Positions 1 to 10,553 are shown, counted from the stretch's first letter. The stretch: DNA of 64,000 nucleotides from Pseudomonas helleri (GCF_009600315.1 NZ_WIWC01000009.1:82598-146597), one strand, 5' to 3'. The notes: generated by a model not told the origin, from the sequence alone. Numbers and translations are program-made.

Positions 1-247
<247 letters not shown>

Positions 248-445
248 CTAGGCAACGCGTGGGTAAAAAAGTGCGGCAAACTCTAACAACGACAGGGATT
301 TTGGGCAAGGCGCCAATATGTTAAATTGGCAGCTTTTCAGAGCACCAGCCCCCACAATCGCGGCCATTAGACCGTAGAAATGCGGTAGTGTTCCGACAAT
401 CTAACACACGGATAGCATCCGTCTTGTTTTCCACTGGAGAATCCC

Positions 446-733
446 ATGGCGCTTGAACGCTCCGACGTGGAAAAAATCGCTCATTTGGCCCGTCTGGGTC
501 TCAATGATGCCGATATTCCACGCACCACCGAAGCTCTTAACAGCATTTTGGGGCTGATTGACCAGATGCAGGCTGTCGATACCACCGGTATCGAGCCTCT
601 GGCTCACCCCCTGGAAGCCAGCCAGCGCCTGCGTGCAGACGTCGTGACTGAGACCAATCATCGCGAGGCTTACCAGTCCATCGCACCGGCGGTCGAAGAC
701 GGCCTCTACCTGGTTCCTAAAGTCATCGAGTAA
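446..733 (+). CDS. gatC: Aspartyl/glutamyl-tRNA amidotransferase subunit C
   Basis: A 95-residue protein of usual GatC length, opening [19 protein letters not shown] and carrying the family pattern LAHPLE near residue 50. GatC is the small, largely extended subunit that ties GatA to GatB. The complex converts Glu-tRNA(Gln) or Asp-tRNA(Asn) to the amidated forms. It is the first gene of a gatCAB operon, with 15 bases before gatA. Because Pseudomonas usually also has GlnRS, the complex probably serves mainly Asn-tRNA formation; that is family knowledge, not visible here. Confidence 0.97.
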   Translation: MALERSDVEKIAHLARLGLNDADIPRTTEALNSILGLIDQMQAVDTTGIEPLAHPLEASQRLRADVVTETNHREAYQSIAPAVEDGLYLVPKVIE

Positions 734-748
734 AAGGAAAGAGCCTGC

Positions 749-2200
749 ATGCATCAATTGACTCTGGCCGAGATCGCTCGCGGACTCGCCGATAAAAAGT
801 TTTCTTCCGAAGAGCTGACCAAGACCCTGCTGGCGCGTATCGCCCAGCTTGATCCACAGCTCAACAGCTTTATCACCCTCACCGAAGACCTCGCGCTACA
901 GCAGGCCAAGGCCGCCGACGCACGTCGCGCCAACGGTGAAACCGGCGCTCTGCTGGGCGCGCCCATCGGTCATAAAGACCTCTTCTGCACTCTGGGTGTG
1001 CGCACCAGCTGTGGCTCGAAGATGCTCGACAACTTCAAAGCCCCGTACGACGCCACCGTGGTGTCCAAGCTGGCAGCTGCCGGTGCTGTGACCCTTGGCA
1101 AGACCAACATGGACGAATTCGCCATGGGTTCGGCCAACGAGTCGAGCTACTACGGTGCGGTCAAAAACCCGTGGAACCTTGAGCACGTGCCCGGTGGTTC
1201 GTCGGGTGGCTCGGCAGCGGCTGTTGCTGCGCGCCTATTGCCTGCGGCAACCGGCACCGATACCGGTGGTTCTATCCGACAGCCGGCGGCGCTAACCAAC
1301 CTCACCGGCCTGAAACCGACCTACGGTCGCGTTTCACGCTGGGGCATGATTGCCTACGCGTCCAGCCTTGATCAGGGCGGCCCATTGGCCCGCACTGCTG
1401 AAGATTGCGCTATTTTGTTACAAGGCATGGCTGGCTTCGATCCACAAGACTCCACCAGCATCGATGAGCCTGTGCCGGATTACAGCGCCTCCCTCAACGG
1501 TTCGCTGCAAGGCCTGCGCATCGGCGTGCCTAAAGAGTACTTCAGCGAAGGTCTGGACCCTCGCATTGCCGAGCTGATCCACACCAGCGTCAAAGAACTT
1601 GAAAAGCTCGGTGCCGTGATCAAAACCATCAGCCTGCCAAACATGCAGCACGCTATCCCTGCGTACTACGTGATCGCTCCGGCTGAAGCATCCTCCAACC
1701 TGTCGCGTTTTGACGGCGTGCGCTTCGGCCATCGCTGCGAAGACCCAAAAGACCTGACCGACCTCTACAAGCGTTCGCGCGCCGAAGGCTTCGGCCCGGA
1801 AGTTCAGCGCCGGATTCTGGTAGGTGCCTACGCCCTGTCGGCGGGTTACTACGACGCTTATTACCTGCAAGCACAAAAAATCCGCCGCCTGATCAAAAAC
1901 GACTTCATGACCGCGTTTAACGAAGTCGACATCATCCTCGGCCCAACCACGCCTAACCCGGCCTGGAAAATCGGCGCTAAAAACAGCGACCCGGTTTCTG
2001 CCTATCTGGAAGACGTGTACACCATCACCGCCAACCTCGCGGGCCTGCCGGGCCTGTCGATGCCGGCCGGTTTTGTTGACGGTTTGCCCGTCGGCGTGCA
2101 GTTGCTGGCCCCCTATTTCCAGGAAGGTCGCCTGCTCAATGTCGCCCACCAGTATCAGTTACACACTGACTGGCACACGCGCTCACCTGCCGGCTTCTGA
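749..2200 (+). CDS. gatA: Aspartyl/glutamyl-tRNA amidotransferase subunit A
   Basis: 483 residues, full length for an amidase-signature glutaminase. It releases ammonia from glutamine and passes it to GatB. The signature region is clear: IGHKDLF with the catalytic Lys (about residue 76), then [13 protein letters not shown] (about 150-162) with the cis-Ser, and [15 protein letters not shown] (about 169-183) with the nucleophile Ser. A Shine-Dalgarno AAAGGAAAGAG lies just upstream of ATG 749. It is the second gene of the gatCAB operon and ends 10 bases before gatB. Confidence 0.98.
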   Translation: MHQLTLAEIARGLADKKFSSEELTKTLLARIAQLDPQLNSFITLTEDLALQQAKAADARRANGETGALLGAPIGHKDLFCTLGVRTSCGSKMLDNFKAPYDATVVSKLAAAGAVTLGKTNMDEFAMGSANESSYYGAVKNPWNLEHVPGGSSGGSAAAVAARLLPAATGTDTGGSIRQPAALTNLTGLKPTYGRVSRWGMIAYASSLDQGGPLARTAEDCAILLQGMAGFDPQDSTSIDEPVPDYSASLNGSLQGLRIGVPKEYFSEGLDPRIAELIHTSVKELEKLGAVIKTISLPNMQHAIPAYYVIAPAEASSNLSRFDGVRFGHRCEDPKDLTDLYKRSRAEGFGPEVQRRILVGAYALSAGYYDAYYLQAQKIRRLIKNDFMTAFNEVDIILGPTTPNPAWKIGAKNSDPVSAYLEDVYTITANLAGLPGLSMPAGFVDGLPVGVQLLAPYFQEGRLLNVAHQYQLHTDWHTRSPAGF

Positions 2201-2210
2201 GGAGAAACAT

Positions 2211-3656
2211 ATGCAATGGGAAGTTGTGATCGGGCTGGAAATTCACTCCCAGCTCGCCACCCAATCGAAGATTTTCTCCGGTAGTGCCACCACGTTCGGT
2301 TCTGAGCCCAACACCCAGGCGAGCCTGGTTGACTTGGGCATGCCGGGCGTTTTACCGGTGCTCAACGAAGAAGCCGTGCGCATGGCCGTGATGTTTGGCC
2401 TGGCGGTTGATGCTGAAATCGGTCAGCACAGCGTGTTTGCCCGCAAGAATTACTTCTACCCGGATTTGCCCAAGGGCTACCAGATCAGTCAGATGGAACT
2501 GCCCATCGTCGGCAAAGGCCATCTGGACATCACACTGGAAGACGGCACCGTTAAACGTGTCGGCATCACCCGTGCCCATCTGGAAGAAGATGCAGGTAAA
2601 AGCTTGCATGAAGACTTCAGCGGCGCCACTGGCATCGACCTGAACCGGGCTGGCACGCCTTTGCTTGAAATCGTGTCCGAACCGGACATGCGCAGTGCTA
2701 AAGAGGCCGTGGCTTACGTTAAAGCCATGCACGCGCTCGTTCGCTACCTGGGCATCTGCGATGGCAACATGGCCGAAGGCTCGCTGCGCTGCGACTGCAA
2801 CGTATCGATTCGCCCTGTGGGCCAGGCAGAGTTCGGCACCCGCTGCGAGATCAAGAACGTCAACTCGTTCCGCTTCATCGAAAAAGCCATCAATAGCGAA
2901 GTTCAGCGCCAGATCGAACTGATCGAAGACGGTGGCAAGGTCATCCAGCAAACCCGCCTGTATGACCCGAACAAAGATGAAACCCGCGCCATGCGCAGCA
3001 AGGAAGAAGCTAACGACTACCGTTACTTCCCCGATCCTGACCTGCTGCCGGTGGTGATCGAAGACTCGTTTATCGAAGACGTGCGCGCGACACTGCCGGA
3101 ATTGCCACCGCAAAAGCGCGAGCGCTTCCAGTCGCAATTTGGTTTGTCGGCTTATGATGCAAGCGTTCTGGCATCGAGCCGCGAACAAGCGGACTACTTT
3201 GAAAAAGTCGTCAGCATCAGCGGCGACGCCAAACTGGCGGCCAACTGGGTCATGGTTGAGTTGGGCAGCCTGCTTAACAAGCAAGGCCTGGACATCGACC
3301 AATCGCCAGTCACCGCCGAGCAGTTGGGCGGCATGCTGCAACGCATCAAGGACAACACCATCTCCGGCAAGATTGCCAAAGTGGTGCTTGAAGCCATGGC
3401 TAACGGCGAAGGCAGCGCTGACGAGATCATCGAAAAGCGCGGTCTCAAGCAAGTGACTGACAGCGGCGCGATTGAAAAAGTGCTGGATGAAGTGCTGGCG
3501 GCCAACGCGGAACAAGTCGAGCAATACCGTGCGGCAGACGAAGCCAAGCGCGGCAAGATGTTCGGTTTCTTCGTCGGTCAGGCCATGAAAGCGTCCAAAG
3601 GCAAAGCCAACCCGCAACAGGTCAACGAACTGCTGAAAAGCAAACTCGAAGGCTAA
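2211..3656 (+). CDS. gatB: Aspartyl/glutamyl-tRNA amidotransferase subunit B
   Basis: 481 residues starting [15 protein letters not shown], the conserved GatB opening. The frame is open further upstream to 2073, but that part overlaps gatA out of frame. The ATG at 2211 has GAGGAG 6 bases upstream and gives the usual length. The N-terminal cradle domain performs the kinase-like activation and transamidation of the misacylated tRNA; the C-terminal YqeY-like tail ([16 protein letters not shown]) binds tRNA. It is the last gene of the operon and is followed by a long inverted repeat that may end transcription. Confidence 0.98.
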   Translation: MQWEVVIGLEIHSQLATQSKIFSGSATTFGSEPNTQASLVDLGMPGVLPVLNEEAVRMAVMFGLAVDAEIGQHSVFARKNYFYPDLPKGYQISQMELPIVGKGHLDITLEDGTVKRVGITRAHLEEDAGKSLHEDFSGATGIDLNRAGTPLLEIVSEPDMRSAKEAVAYVKAMHALVRYLGICDGNMAEGSLRCDCNVSIRPVGQAEFGTRCEIKNVNSFRFIEKAINSEVQRQIELIEDGGKVIQQTRLYDPNKDETRAMRSKEEANDYRYFPDPDLLPVVIEDSFIEDVRATLPELPPQKRERFQSQFGLSAYDASVLASSREQADYFEKVVSISGDAKLAANWVMVELGSLLNKQGLDIDQSPVTAEQLGGMLQRIKDNTISGKIAKVVLEAMANGEGSADEIIEKRGLKQVTDSGAIEKVLDEVLAANAEQVEQYRAADEAKRGKMFGFFVGQAMKASKGKANPQQVNELLKSKLEG

Positions 3657-3667
3657 AGCAATGCGAT

Positions 3668-3804
3668 ACCCGTAGCAGCTGCCGCAGGCTGCGTTCGATT
3701 GCGAAGCGATCGTAAATCAGGAACCGCGGTTCAAATTTTGAATCGAAATCTCTGGATTACGACGGCTTCGCCGCCGGTCGCAGCCTGCGGCAGCTGCTAC
3801 GGGT
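3668..3804. repeat. REP-like inverted repeat element, 26-bp perfect arms
   Basis: The arm at 3668-3693 (begins ACCCGTAGCAGCTGCC) is the exact reverse complement of 3779-3804, with about 85 bases between. The left inner part holds GCGAAGCGATCG, which recurs in the element at 37467-37551, so both belong to one repeat family. It sits between gatB and the RlpA-like gene. Such paired REP elements are common between Pseudomonas genes and may act as terminators or mRNA stabilisers. Confidence 0.85.
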
Positions 3805-3835
3805 GCTGTTTTTCATAGCAATATAAGGATTCCCC

Positions 3836-4207
3836 ATGAAGCAGCTACTCGGCGCTTGCGCCCTGCTCAGCTTGCTCGCCGGCTGTGCCAGCCATGACAT
3901 CGACCCTCGCGGCTATGACAAAACAGGCATGGCCTCCTATTACGGCGCACGCCATCACGGCAAACGCACTGCCAGTGGCGAACCCTTCAACCAGCACGGG
4001 CTCACCGCCGCCCACCCCAGCCTGCAATTTGGCAGCCGGGTACTGGTGACCAATCTCAGTAACGACAAGTCGGTCGTGGTCCGCATCAATGATCGCGGCC
4101 CCCATACTCGAGGACGAATCATTGATCTGTCTCGTCAGGCCGCTCAACAGTTGGATAAGCTGCGCAGCGGCACTGCTAAAGTCCACGTGCAGGGCTTGAG
4201 CGATTAA
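3836..4207 (+). CDS. RlpA-like septal ring/endolytic transglycosylase lipoprotein, short form
   Basis: 123 residues. The N-terminus MKQLLGACALLSLLAGC is a lipoprotein signal with lipobox LAGC, so mature lipidation at Cys17. The rest is a double-psi beta-barrel of the RlpA family: GMASYYGARHHGKRTASGE, then VRINDRGPHTRGRIIDLS with the conserved Asp/Arg of the lytic transglycosylase core. RlpA proper cleaves naked glycan strands at the septum and carries a C-terminal SPOR domain. This protein lacks SPOR, so it is a short paralogue of unknown localisation rather than RlpA itself. The following exchanger gene starts 8 bases after its stop. Confidence 0.85.
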   Translation: MKQLLGACALLSLLAGCASHDIDPRGYDKTGMASYYGARHHGKRTASGEPFNQHGLTAAHPSLQFGSRVLVTNLSNDKSVVVRINDRGPHTRGRIIDLSRQAAQQLDKLRSGTAKVHVQGLSD

Positions 4208-4215
4208 TCGAGGGG

Positions 4216-5295
4216 GTGGGTATTTTCGGGTTGAACGCATTATCCGCGTGGAGTTTGCTGCAATTGCTCGGCGGCCTTGTGCTGCTGGTCGCAGGCGCGC
4301 AGTTGCTGGTGCGCTGCGCCGAGCACATCGCCGCTAAATTGAAGGTTCGCCCACTTCTCATAGGCCTGACCGTAGTCGCAATGGGCAGCAGCGCACCGCA
4401 AATGACGGTCAGCCTGCAAGCAGCATTCAATGACACGGCGGACATTGCCGTCGGCAGTGTCATTGGCAGTAACACGTTCAACATCCTCGTGACCCTCGGC
4501 CTTTCGGCGCTGATCATTCCGCTGCGGGTTTCGCGGCAACTGGTGCGGCTGGACATCCCCTTGATGATCTTCGCCAGCGCAATGGTCTTCACACTGGCTC
4601 TGAACCATCAACTGGACCGTCAGGACGGCGTCTTGCTATTGGGCGGCCTGCTGATCTACCTGCTCCTGCTGCTGCACCAATCACGTCACAGCGGCCATCA
4701 TCATCCCCATCACGACCGCACACCGACGTCATGGCTACGCACGCTCATACTGATGGGCTGCGCGCTACTGCTCCTGGGGGTTGCCGGTCACCTGCTGTTG
4801 GGCGCCGCTCTGGAGGTGGCCTCAGAACTTGGCTTGTCCGAACGCGTCATCGGCCTGACCATTGTCGCGGTCTGCACCTCCCTGCCCGAATTGGCGACCT
4901 CCCTGATCGCAGCGTTTCGCGGCCAACGTGAAATTGCCGTCGGCAACGTGATTGGCAGCAACGTGTTCAACCTGCTGGGCGTATTGGGGCTCACCGCCCT
5001 GCTGGCACCGGCACCGTTATCGGTTTCGCCCAATGCACTGGCCTTCGACCTGCCCGTCATGCTCGGGGTCGCGGCACTGTGTTTGCCAGTGTTCTATAGC
5101 GGCTACCGCATCACACGGGTAGAGGGATTGCTGTTTCTGGGGTTGTATCTGGCGTATGGGCTGCACGTGGTGTCATTCACCACCGGTATGCCGCTGGCAA
5201 GCAAGCTCGAACACCTGATGTTGATTTATGTCCTGCCGGCATTGCTGGTATTTGTGCTGTTGAGCGTCGTGCGGGCATGGCGTAGGCAGCATTGA
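4216..5295 (+). CDS. Calcium/sodium exchanger family protein (YrbG-like)
   Basis: 359 residues, polytopic. Two homologous halves each carry the CaCA alpha-repeat: first half GLTVVAMGSSAPQMTVS then GSVIGSNTFNILV; second half GLTIVAVCTSLPELATS then GNVIGSNVFNLLG. This internal duplication with G-S-N motifs is the hallmark of cation/Ca exchangers. A His-rich loop (about 158-167, SGHHHPHHD) lies between the halves in the presumed cytosolic loop. In the first alpha-repeat the usual acidic PE is replaced by PQ, which could alter ion choice. The start is GTG at 4216 after GAGGGG. It is likely co-transcribed with the upstream lipoprotein. Confidence 0.88.
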   Translation: MGIFGLNALSAWSLLQLLGGLVLLVAGAQLLVRCAEHIAAKLKVRPLLIGLTVVAMGSSAPQMTVSLQAAFNDTADIAVGSVIGSNTFNILVTLGLSALIIPLRVSRQLVRLDIPLMIFASAMVFTLALNHQLDRQDGVLLLGGLLIYLLLLLHQSRHSGHHHPHHDRTPTSWLRTLILMGCALLLLGVAGHLLLGAALEVASELGLSERVIGLTIVAVCTSLPELATSLIAAFRGQREIAVGNVIGSNVFNLLGVLGLTALLAPAPLSVSPNALAFDLPVMLGVAALCLPVFYSGYRITRVEGLLFLGLYLAYGLHVVSFTTGMPLASKLEHLMLIYVLPALLVFVLLSVVRAWRRQH

Positions 5296-5406
5296 GGCAG
5301 GTACGCCATCGATTCCAATGCAGTATCAAGACCTACATAAACGGCAGATCTATCTGACTGACATGCTTCGATGAAACACGTAAACCTGCGGGGTGACGCG
5401 CGATAA

Positions 5407-6906
5407 ATGCGCTCCAGGAATTACGAGATCGCCATGCACTCATCCTTCGCTTCCGTTCTACTTCTTATTGTCCTGCTCACAAGCGGTAACAGTTTCGCAT
5501 CCGATGCCGCGATGGACTGCTTCATTAACAGCGGTCAAAACTTCAATAAAATACTGAGTTGTTACAAACAGGCCCATACCGAAGAAAGTCTGAATTACAC
5601 AGCCACGGACTTGAAAAAGTTTCCCGGCGTAGAAAAGCGTAGCTTCGAACTTAAGTCCCAACGTTGGGACGGGCACGGATTTGTAAGCCCGGCCGAGTGG
5701 ACTCATACGATTGATATCTATATTCCAGAAGCCGCCTTAAATGGCCAAGCGCTACTAATCGCCAACAACGGTATTAATATCCCTGCAGCTGGTCGTCCCC
5801 TACAAACACCAACAGATTTTACCGAAGAAATGGCACTCAACATTGCCCGTCAAACCCACACTATTTTGATATCCGTCAGCAATATCCCGAATCAGTACCT
5901 GACCTATAGTGACGACGATTTACCTCGGCGCGAAGACGACAGCGTGGCACATAGCTGGGCTCTATTTCTCAAGCAGCCCGAGAGCCGGCCGTTTCTTTCA
6001 TTGCACATCCCTATGATGCTCTCTCTGGTTAAGGCAATGGATCTTGCGCAACAAGAACTCAAGCCCTGGAAAATAGAACGTTTTATTGCCTCGGGAGCCT
6101 CCAAACGAGGCTGGGCGGCATGGATGACGGCGCTGACAGATACACGAGTGAGCGCTATAGCCCCTTTTGTTATCGACATCCTTAACACCAAAGCCGTCCT
6201 GAAACACACATTCAATGCTTATGGCAAAAGCTGGCCTATAGCATTCAATGCCTATTACCGCGAGGGCATCACGCAACAGCTGGACACGCCTGATTTCGAA
6301 AAGCTGATGCAGATAGAAGATCCTCTGCTCTACATGGAAACAGCAGGCGACAGGCTCACAATCCCCAAGTACATCGTGAACGCCAGCAGCGATGATTTTT
6401 TTCTACCGGACAACTCAGCCTATTTCTACGATGCACTACCCGGTGAAAAAATGCTGCGAGTCGCACCCAACTCCGACCACTACGGAATTCAAGCATTCGT
6501 CGAACAGTCTCTGATTGGCTTCACCAATCGCCTGCAACAACAGCGCCCGTTACCCACGTTGAATGTCATCACAAACAATCAGCAGACCAGCACGAAACTT
6601 GACCTGAGCTTCTCGGAGCGCCCCGTCAAACTGGTTCAATGGCGCGCGCACAATCTTAACGACCGTGATTTCCGTCTGGCCTGCCGTGTTAAATATGAGG
6701 CCACACCAATAGCCTCGTCGGATATCGACACGCTAACCGTTGAGCTAAGCACACCCGCCCAAGGCTGGAGCGCTACATACATTGAAGCCACTATGGCCGA
6801 CGGCTTGGTCATTACTACACCGGTTGTGGTTTTGCCCGATACGTATCCGAACTGGACACCCACTCAAATAGAACCAGCGTGTAAAAACCTGTCAGATCCG
6901 ACTTGA
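5407..6906 (+). CDS. PhoPQ-activated pathogenicity-related family protein (PqaA-like), secreted
   Basis: 499 residues with a signal peptide (basic RSR near the start, hydrophobic core about 14-26, cut near SFASDA). The body matches the PhoPQ-activated pathogenicity-related family, an alpha/beta-hydrolase fold: GASKRGWAAW at about 230-239 places the nucleophile Ser in G-x-S, and NASSDDFF (about 337) and NSDHYG (about 367) supply candidate acid and His. The family's true substrate is not established. ATG 5407 gives a charged n-region; ATG 5434 (MHSSFAS) is a plausible alternative. The coding sequence is visibly AT-richer than its neighbours and it stands alone between unrelated genes, which suggests later acquisition. 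Confidence 0.82.
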   Translation: MRSRNYEIAMHSSFASVLLLIVLLTSGNSFASDAAMDCFINSGQNFNKILSCYKQAHTEESLNYTATDLKKFPGVEKRSFELKSQRWDGHGFVSPAEWTHTIDIYIPEAALNGQALLIANNGINIPAAGRPLQTPTDFTEEMALNIARQTHTILISVSNIPNQYLTYSDDDLPRREDDSVAHSWALFLKQPESRPFLSLHIPMMLSLVKAMDLAQQELKPWKIERFIASGASKRGWAAWMTALTDTRVSAIAPFVIDILNTKAVLKHTFNAYGKSWPIAFNAYYREGITQQLDTPDFEKLMQIEDPLLYMETAGDRLTIPKYIVNASSDDFFLPDNSAYFYDALPGEKMLRVAPNSDHYGIQAFVEQSLIGFTNRLQQQRPLPTLNVITNNQQTSTKLDLSFSERPVKLVQWRAHNLNDRDFRLACRVKYEATPIASSDIDTLTVELSTPAQGWSATYIEATMADGLVITTPVVVLPDTYPNWTPTQIEPACKNLSDPT

Positions 6907-6908
6907 TG

Positions 6909-7850
6909 TCAAATCCAGCCGCCCCACTGCAACACAAATATCCCGATGTTAGTGGTGATCGCCGCCATTAAGGTGGTGATCACAATAATCGCAGCGGCCA
7001 ATTCATGATTGCCATTGGCCGCCCGTGCCATGACGTAACTGGCGGCGGCTGTCGGGCTGGCGAAGTATAAGAACAGCGTGCCCAGTTCAGCCCCGCGAAA
7101 ACCGCAGAGCCAGGCGCCCAACGTGGCCAGCACGGGCAAGCTGACCATTTTGACCAGACTGGCACTCACCGCCACTTTGCCGCTTTTGCGCAAGCTGGCC
7201 AGCGACAGCGTGCCGCCAATGCAGATCAGCGCCAGCGGCAAGGTCATTGCTGCCAGGTATTCGCCAGAGGCCTGCAACCAGCCGGGCAGGCCAATTTTGA
7301 ACGCCGCAAAGGGTACCGCCGCCAACACGCTGATGATCAGCGGGTTTTTGACCACACTTTTGCAAATGCTCCACGGGTCGGACTTGATCACCGGGCTGTA
7401 GACCGCCAGCACAATGGTCGACAAGGTATTGAAGAGCAAAATCACCAGACCGGCGAGCACCGCTCCCAGCGAAATGCCGTAGTCACCGTACATGCTGGCC
7501 GCCAGAGCCAGACCGATAACCCCGTTATTACCGCGAAACGCGCCTTGGGTGTAGATGCCCCGGTCTTCACGCGGGCACCGCCAAATCGCCCAGCCCCACG
7601 CCAGCGCAAAGCTGACCAGCGTCGCGAGGGTGAAGTAACCGAGTACTTTGGGCTGCATGGCGGCCCTGAGATCAGCGTGCAAAATACCCAGAAACAACAA
7701 CGCCGGCATGGTGACGTTAAACACCAGTGCCGACGCCGTATGGATAAAGTTGTCATTGATCCAGCCCACACGCTTGAGCGCCACGCCCAGAAACAACATG
7801 GCAAACACAGGGGCCGTGATGGAGAGCGTCTGAAGGAAAATGGCCAGCAT
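6909..7850 (-). CDS. AEC (auxin efflux carrier) family transporter
   Basis: 313 residues, about ten hydrophobic segments in two five-helix halves, typical of the bile/arsenite/riboflavin-type AEC carriers (MdcF/YfdV type). The opening QTLSITAPVFAMLFLGVALKR and the later GNNGVIGLALAASMYG and FASPTAAASYVMARAANGN are family landmarks. AEC proteins export or exchange small carboxylates; the substrate cannot be read from sequence. It converges on the PqaA-like gene with two bases between the stop codons. Confidence 0.85.
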   Translation of the reverse strand: MLAIFLQTLSITAPVFAMLFLGVALKRVGWINDNFIHTASALVFNVTMPALLFLGILHADLRAAMQPKVLGYFTLATLVSFALAWGWAIWRCPREDRGIYTQGAFRGNNGVIGLALAASMYGDYGISLGAVLAGLVILLFNTLSTIVLAVYSPVIKSDPWSICKSVVKNPLIISVLAAVPFAAFKIGLPGWLQASGEYLAAMTLPLALICIGGTLSLASLRKSGKVAVSASLVKMVSLPVLATLGAWLCGFRGAELGTLFLYFASPTAAASYVMARAANGNHELAAAIIVITTLMAAITTNIGIFVLQWGGWI

Positions 7851-7916
7851 GTCAGCACGCTCTCAGGATCGGTAAGGGGCTACTTTCTACACGTAAGGAA
7901 CGTGCTGAATTCGACG

Positions 7917-8474
7917 TTACAGACCTTTGACCGCATAAATACCAGCAGCGTTACGCCAGTAACCTTTGTAATCCATGCCGTATCCAAAGATGTAACGGTC
8001 AATGCACGGCAGCCCTGCATAATCGGCTTTCAGGCCAGGGCTTGCTTTGCGGTCGTGCTCTTTATCGATCAGCACCGCAGTATGAACCTGACGCGCACCC
8101 GCGTGCTTGCAGAAATCCACAATCGCGCTAAGGGTGTGACCCTCGTCGAGAATGTCATCAATAATCAGCACGTGACGGTCCATGAAAGACACTTCCGGCT
8201 TGGCTTTCCAGAACAAGTCACCGCCGCTGGTTTGGTTGCGGTAGCGCGTGGCGTGCAGGTAAGACGCTTCGAGCGGGAATTTCAGGTGGGTGAGCAGCTT
8301 GCCAGCAAAAATCAGGCCGCCGTTCATCACACAGAACACCACTGGATTGGTCTCAGCCATTTCGGCTGTGATTTGCGCGCCGACACGGGCGATAGACGCC
8401 TCGACTTCAGCTTCGGTGTACAGGCAGTCAGCCTCTCGCATGACTTGACGGATATGCTCGAGATCAGCAGACAT
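7917..8474 (-). CDS. hpt: Hypoxanthine-guanine phosphoribosyltransferase
   Basis: 185 residues from the start MSADLEHIRQVM; the frame stays open 13 codons further (to 8513) but family length and N-terminus favour 8474. It salvages hypoxanthine and guanine with PRPP to IMP and GMP in the cytosol. The PRPP loop HVLIIDDILDEGHTLSAIV (about residue 103 on) carries the acidic pair and T/S contacts. It is divergent from upp, putting purine and pyrimidine salvage side by side; 164 bases between them must hold both promoters. Confidence 0.96.
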   Translation of the reverse strand: MSADLEHIRQVMREADCLYTEAEVEASIARVGAQITAEMAETNPVVFCVMNGGLIFAGKLLTHLKFPLEASYLHATRYRNQTSGGDLFWKAKPEVSFMDRHVLIIDDILDEGHTLSAIVDFCKHAGARQVHTAVLIDKEHDRKASPGLKADYAGLPCIDRYIFGYGMDYKGYWRNAAGIYAVKGL

Positions 8475-8638
8475 GACGCTCTCCAGGGGGGGTTGTGCAA
8501 GAAAAGCGGGCAAAGGTACGCATCCGCATGGCTCAGATCAAGCGTTTATGGACTAACGTGCACTAATGTCTGTAGGACATAACCTCGGATTAGATTAATC
8601 TAGGCCGGTTTTTTTGCCTGCCCCCGGAGTCTTTCCCT

Positions 8639-9277
8639 ATGCCCACTCTTGAGATCCGCCATCCGCTGATCCGTCACAAACTCGGTTTGATGCGCCGCGC
8701 TGACATTAGCACGAAGAACTTCCGCGAGCTCGCTCAGGAAGTTGGCGCGCTGCTGACCTACGAAGCCACCAAAGACCTGACGCTCGAATCCTACGAAATT
8801 GCAGGATGGAGCGGCAAAGTTCTGGTTGAAAAAATTGCCGGTAAGAAAATTACCGTTGTGCCTATTCTGCGCGCCGGTATCGGCATGCTGGAAGGCGTTC
8901 TGAGCCTGATCCCGGGCGCCAAAGTCAGTGCTGTAGGCATTGCCCGCAACGAAGAAACCCTGCAAGCCCATACGTATCTGGAAAAACTGGTACCGGAAAT
9001 CGACGAGCGTTTGGCGATGATCATCGACCCGATGCTGGCCACCGGCTCGTCAATGGTTGCCACCATCGACCTGCTGAAAAAAGCCGGCTGCAAAGAAATC
9101 CGCGCCATGGTGCTGGTTGCCGCGCCTGAAGGTATTGCAGCAGTTGAAGCAGCACACCCGGACGTGACCATCTACACCGCCTCCATTGATGAACGCCTGG
9201 ACGATCACGGCTACATCATTCCGGGCCTGGGCGATGCCGGCGACAAGATCTTCGGCACCAAACAAAAGGACGTATAA
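8639..9277 (+). CDS. upp: Uracil phosphoribosyltransferase
   Basis: 212 residues, standard length. It converts uracil and PRPP to UMP. The PRPP-binding loop [18 protein letters not shown] (about 127-144) and the uracil-binding C-terminal segment [17 protein letters not shown] are intact. ATG 8639 follows GGAG in CCCCCGGAGTCTTTCCCT. uraA begins 1 base after the stop, so upp and uraA form an uptake-plus-capture operon for uracil. Confidence 0.98.
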   Translation: MPTLEIRHPLIRHKLGLMRRADISTKNFRELAQEVGALLTYEATKDLTLESYEIAGWSGKVLVEKIAGKKITVVPILRAGIGMLEGVLSLIPGAKVSAVGIARNEETLQAHTYLEKLVPEIDERLAMIIDPMLATGSSMVATIDLLKKAGCKEIRAMVLVAAPEGIAAVEAAHPDVTIYTASIDERLDDHGYIIPGLGDAGDKIFGTKQKDV

Positions 9278-9278
9278 C

Positions 9279-10553
9279 ATGCAGGACGAGTTCAACGACC
9301 CGCTCTGGCGCCAGATCATTTCTGGTGCGCAGATGCTCTTCGTGGCCTTTGGCGCGTTGGTGTTGATGCCTCTGATTACAGGCCTCGACCCCAATGTTGC
9401 GCTGTTCACGGCGGGTCTCGGGACTCTGCTGTTCCAGATCGTGACCCGGCGCCAGGTGCCGGTCTTTCTGGCGTCGAGTTTTGCGTTTATCACCCCGATC
9501 ATTCTCGCTAAAGGCCAATTTGGCCTGGCTGCGACGATGGGCGGCGTCATGGCAGCCGGTTTCGTGTACACCTTTCTCGGGTTTGCCGTGAAGATCAAAG
9601 GCACCGGTTTTATTGACCGCCTGCTGCCACCCGTAGTGATTGGCCCGGTCATCATCTCGATCGGCCTGGCGATGGCCCCGATTGCTGCACACATGGCCAT
9701 GGGCCGTGCGGAAGATGGCACCGAACTGATCCACTACCAAACCGCCATGCTGATCTCGATGCCAGCCCTACTGACCACATTGATCGTGGCGGTATTCGGT
9801 AAAGGGATTTTCCGTCTGGTACCCATCATTGCGGGCGTGCTGGTAGGTTTTGGCATGGCGTTCTACTTCGGTGTCGTCGACACCGCCAAGATCGCCGCTG
9901 CGCCGTGGTTCGCCTTACCGCACTTCACAGCCCCCGAGTTCAACTGGCAGGCGATTCTGTTTATCGTCCCCGTGGCGTTGGCCCCGGCCATTGAACACAT
10001 TGGTGGCGTGATAGCCGTGGGTAGCGTAACTGGCCGCAACTACTTGAAAAACCCGGGTCTGCATCGCACGCTGTTCGGTGACGGCATTGCCACCACCGCA
10101 GCGGGTTTGCTGGGCGGCCCACCCAACACCACCTACGCCGAAGTGACGGGCGCGGTGATGCTGACCAAGAACTACAACCCGAAAATCATGACCTGGGCAG
10201 CGATCTTCGCCATCAGCCTGGCCTTTATCGGCAAGTTCGGCGCATTGCTGCAAAGCATACCGGTGCCGGTGATGGGCGGGATTCTGTGCCTGTTGTTCGG
10301 TTCGATCGCAGCGGTGGGCATGAACACCCTGATTCGCCATCAAGTCGACCTCAGTGAAGCGCGCAATCTGGTGATTGTGTCGGTCACTCTGGTATTTGGT
10401 ATTGGCGGCGTGCTGATCGGCACCGGGATGGGGCCGGAAGACTTCGGCCTTAAAGGCATCGCGCTGTGCGCCATTGTGGCGATTGCGCTGAATCTGATAC
10501 TGCCGGGTAATGACAGCTGGAAAAAGAAGAAAGGTGATGAGCCGATTATCTAA
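9279..10553 (+). CDS. uraA: Uracil permease (uracil-xanthine/H+ symporter family)
   Basis: 424 residues from MQDEFNDPLWRQI. The reading frame extends upstream into upp but the ATG at 9279 immediately follows the upp stop. NCS2 family: about 14 membrane segments, with the substrate-site stretches VALAPAIEHIGGVIAVGSVTG (helix 8 acidic residue) and GLLGGPPNTTYAEVTGAVM (helix 10). Imports uracil with protons, feeding Upp. The downstream CCCTCACCC inverted repeat separates it from convergent hemH. Confidence 0.95.
   Translation: MQDEFNDPLWRQIISGAQMLFVAFGALVLMPLITGLDPNVALFTAGLGTLLFQIVTRRQVPVFLASSFAFITPIILAKGQFGLAATMGGVMAAGFVYTFLGFAVKIKGTGFIDRLLPPVVIGPVIISIGLAMAPIAAHMAMGRAEDGTELIHYQTAMLISMPALLTTLIVAVFGKGIFRLVPIIAGVLVGFGMAFYFGVVDTAKIAAAPWFALPHFTAPEFNWQAILFIVPVALAPAIEHIGGVIAVGSVTGRNYLKNPGLHRTLFGDGIATTAAGLLGGPPNTTYAEVTGAVMLTKNYNPKIMTWAAIFAISLAFIGKFGALLQSIPVPVMGGILCLLFGSIAAVGMNTLIRHQVDLSEARNLVIVSVTLVFGIGGVLIGTGMGPEDFGLKGIALCAIVAIALNLILPGNDSWKKKKGDEPII

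Noticed and set aside
2352..3617. 421-codon minus-strand frame inside gatB
   Set aside because: A shadow of gatB; long antisense frames are common in GC-rich genes with biased codon use.
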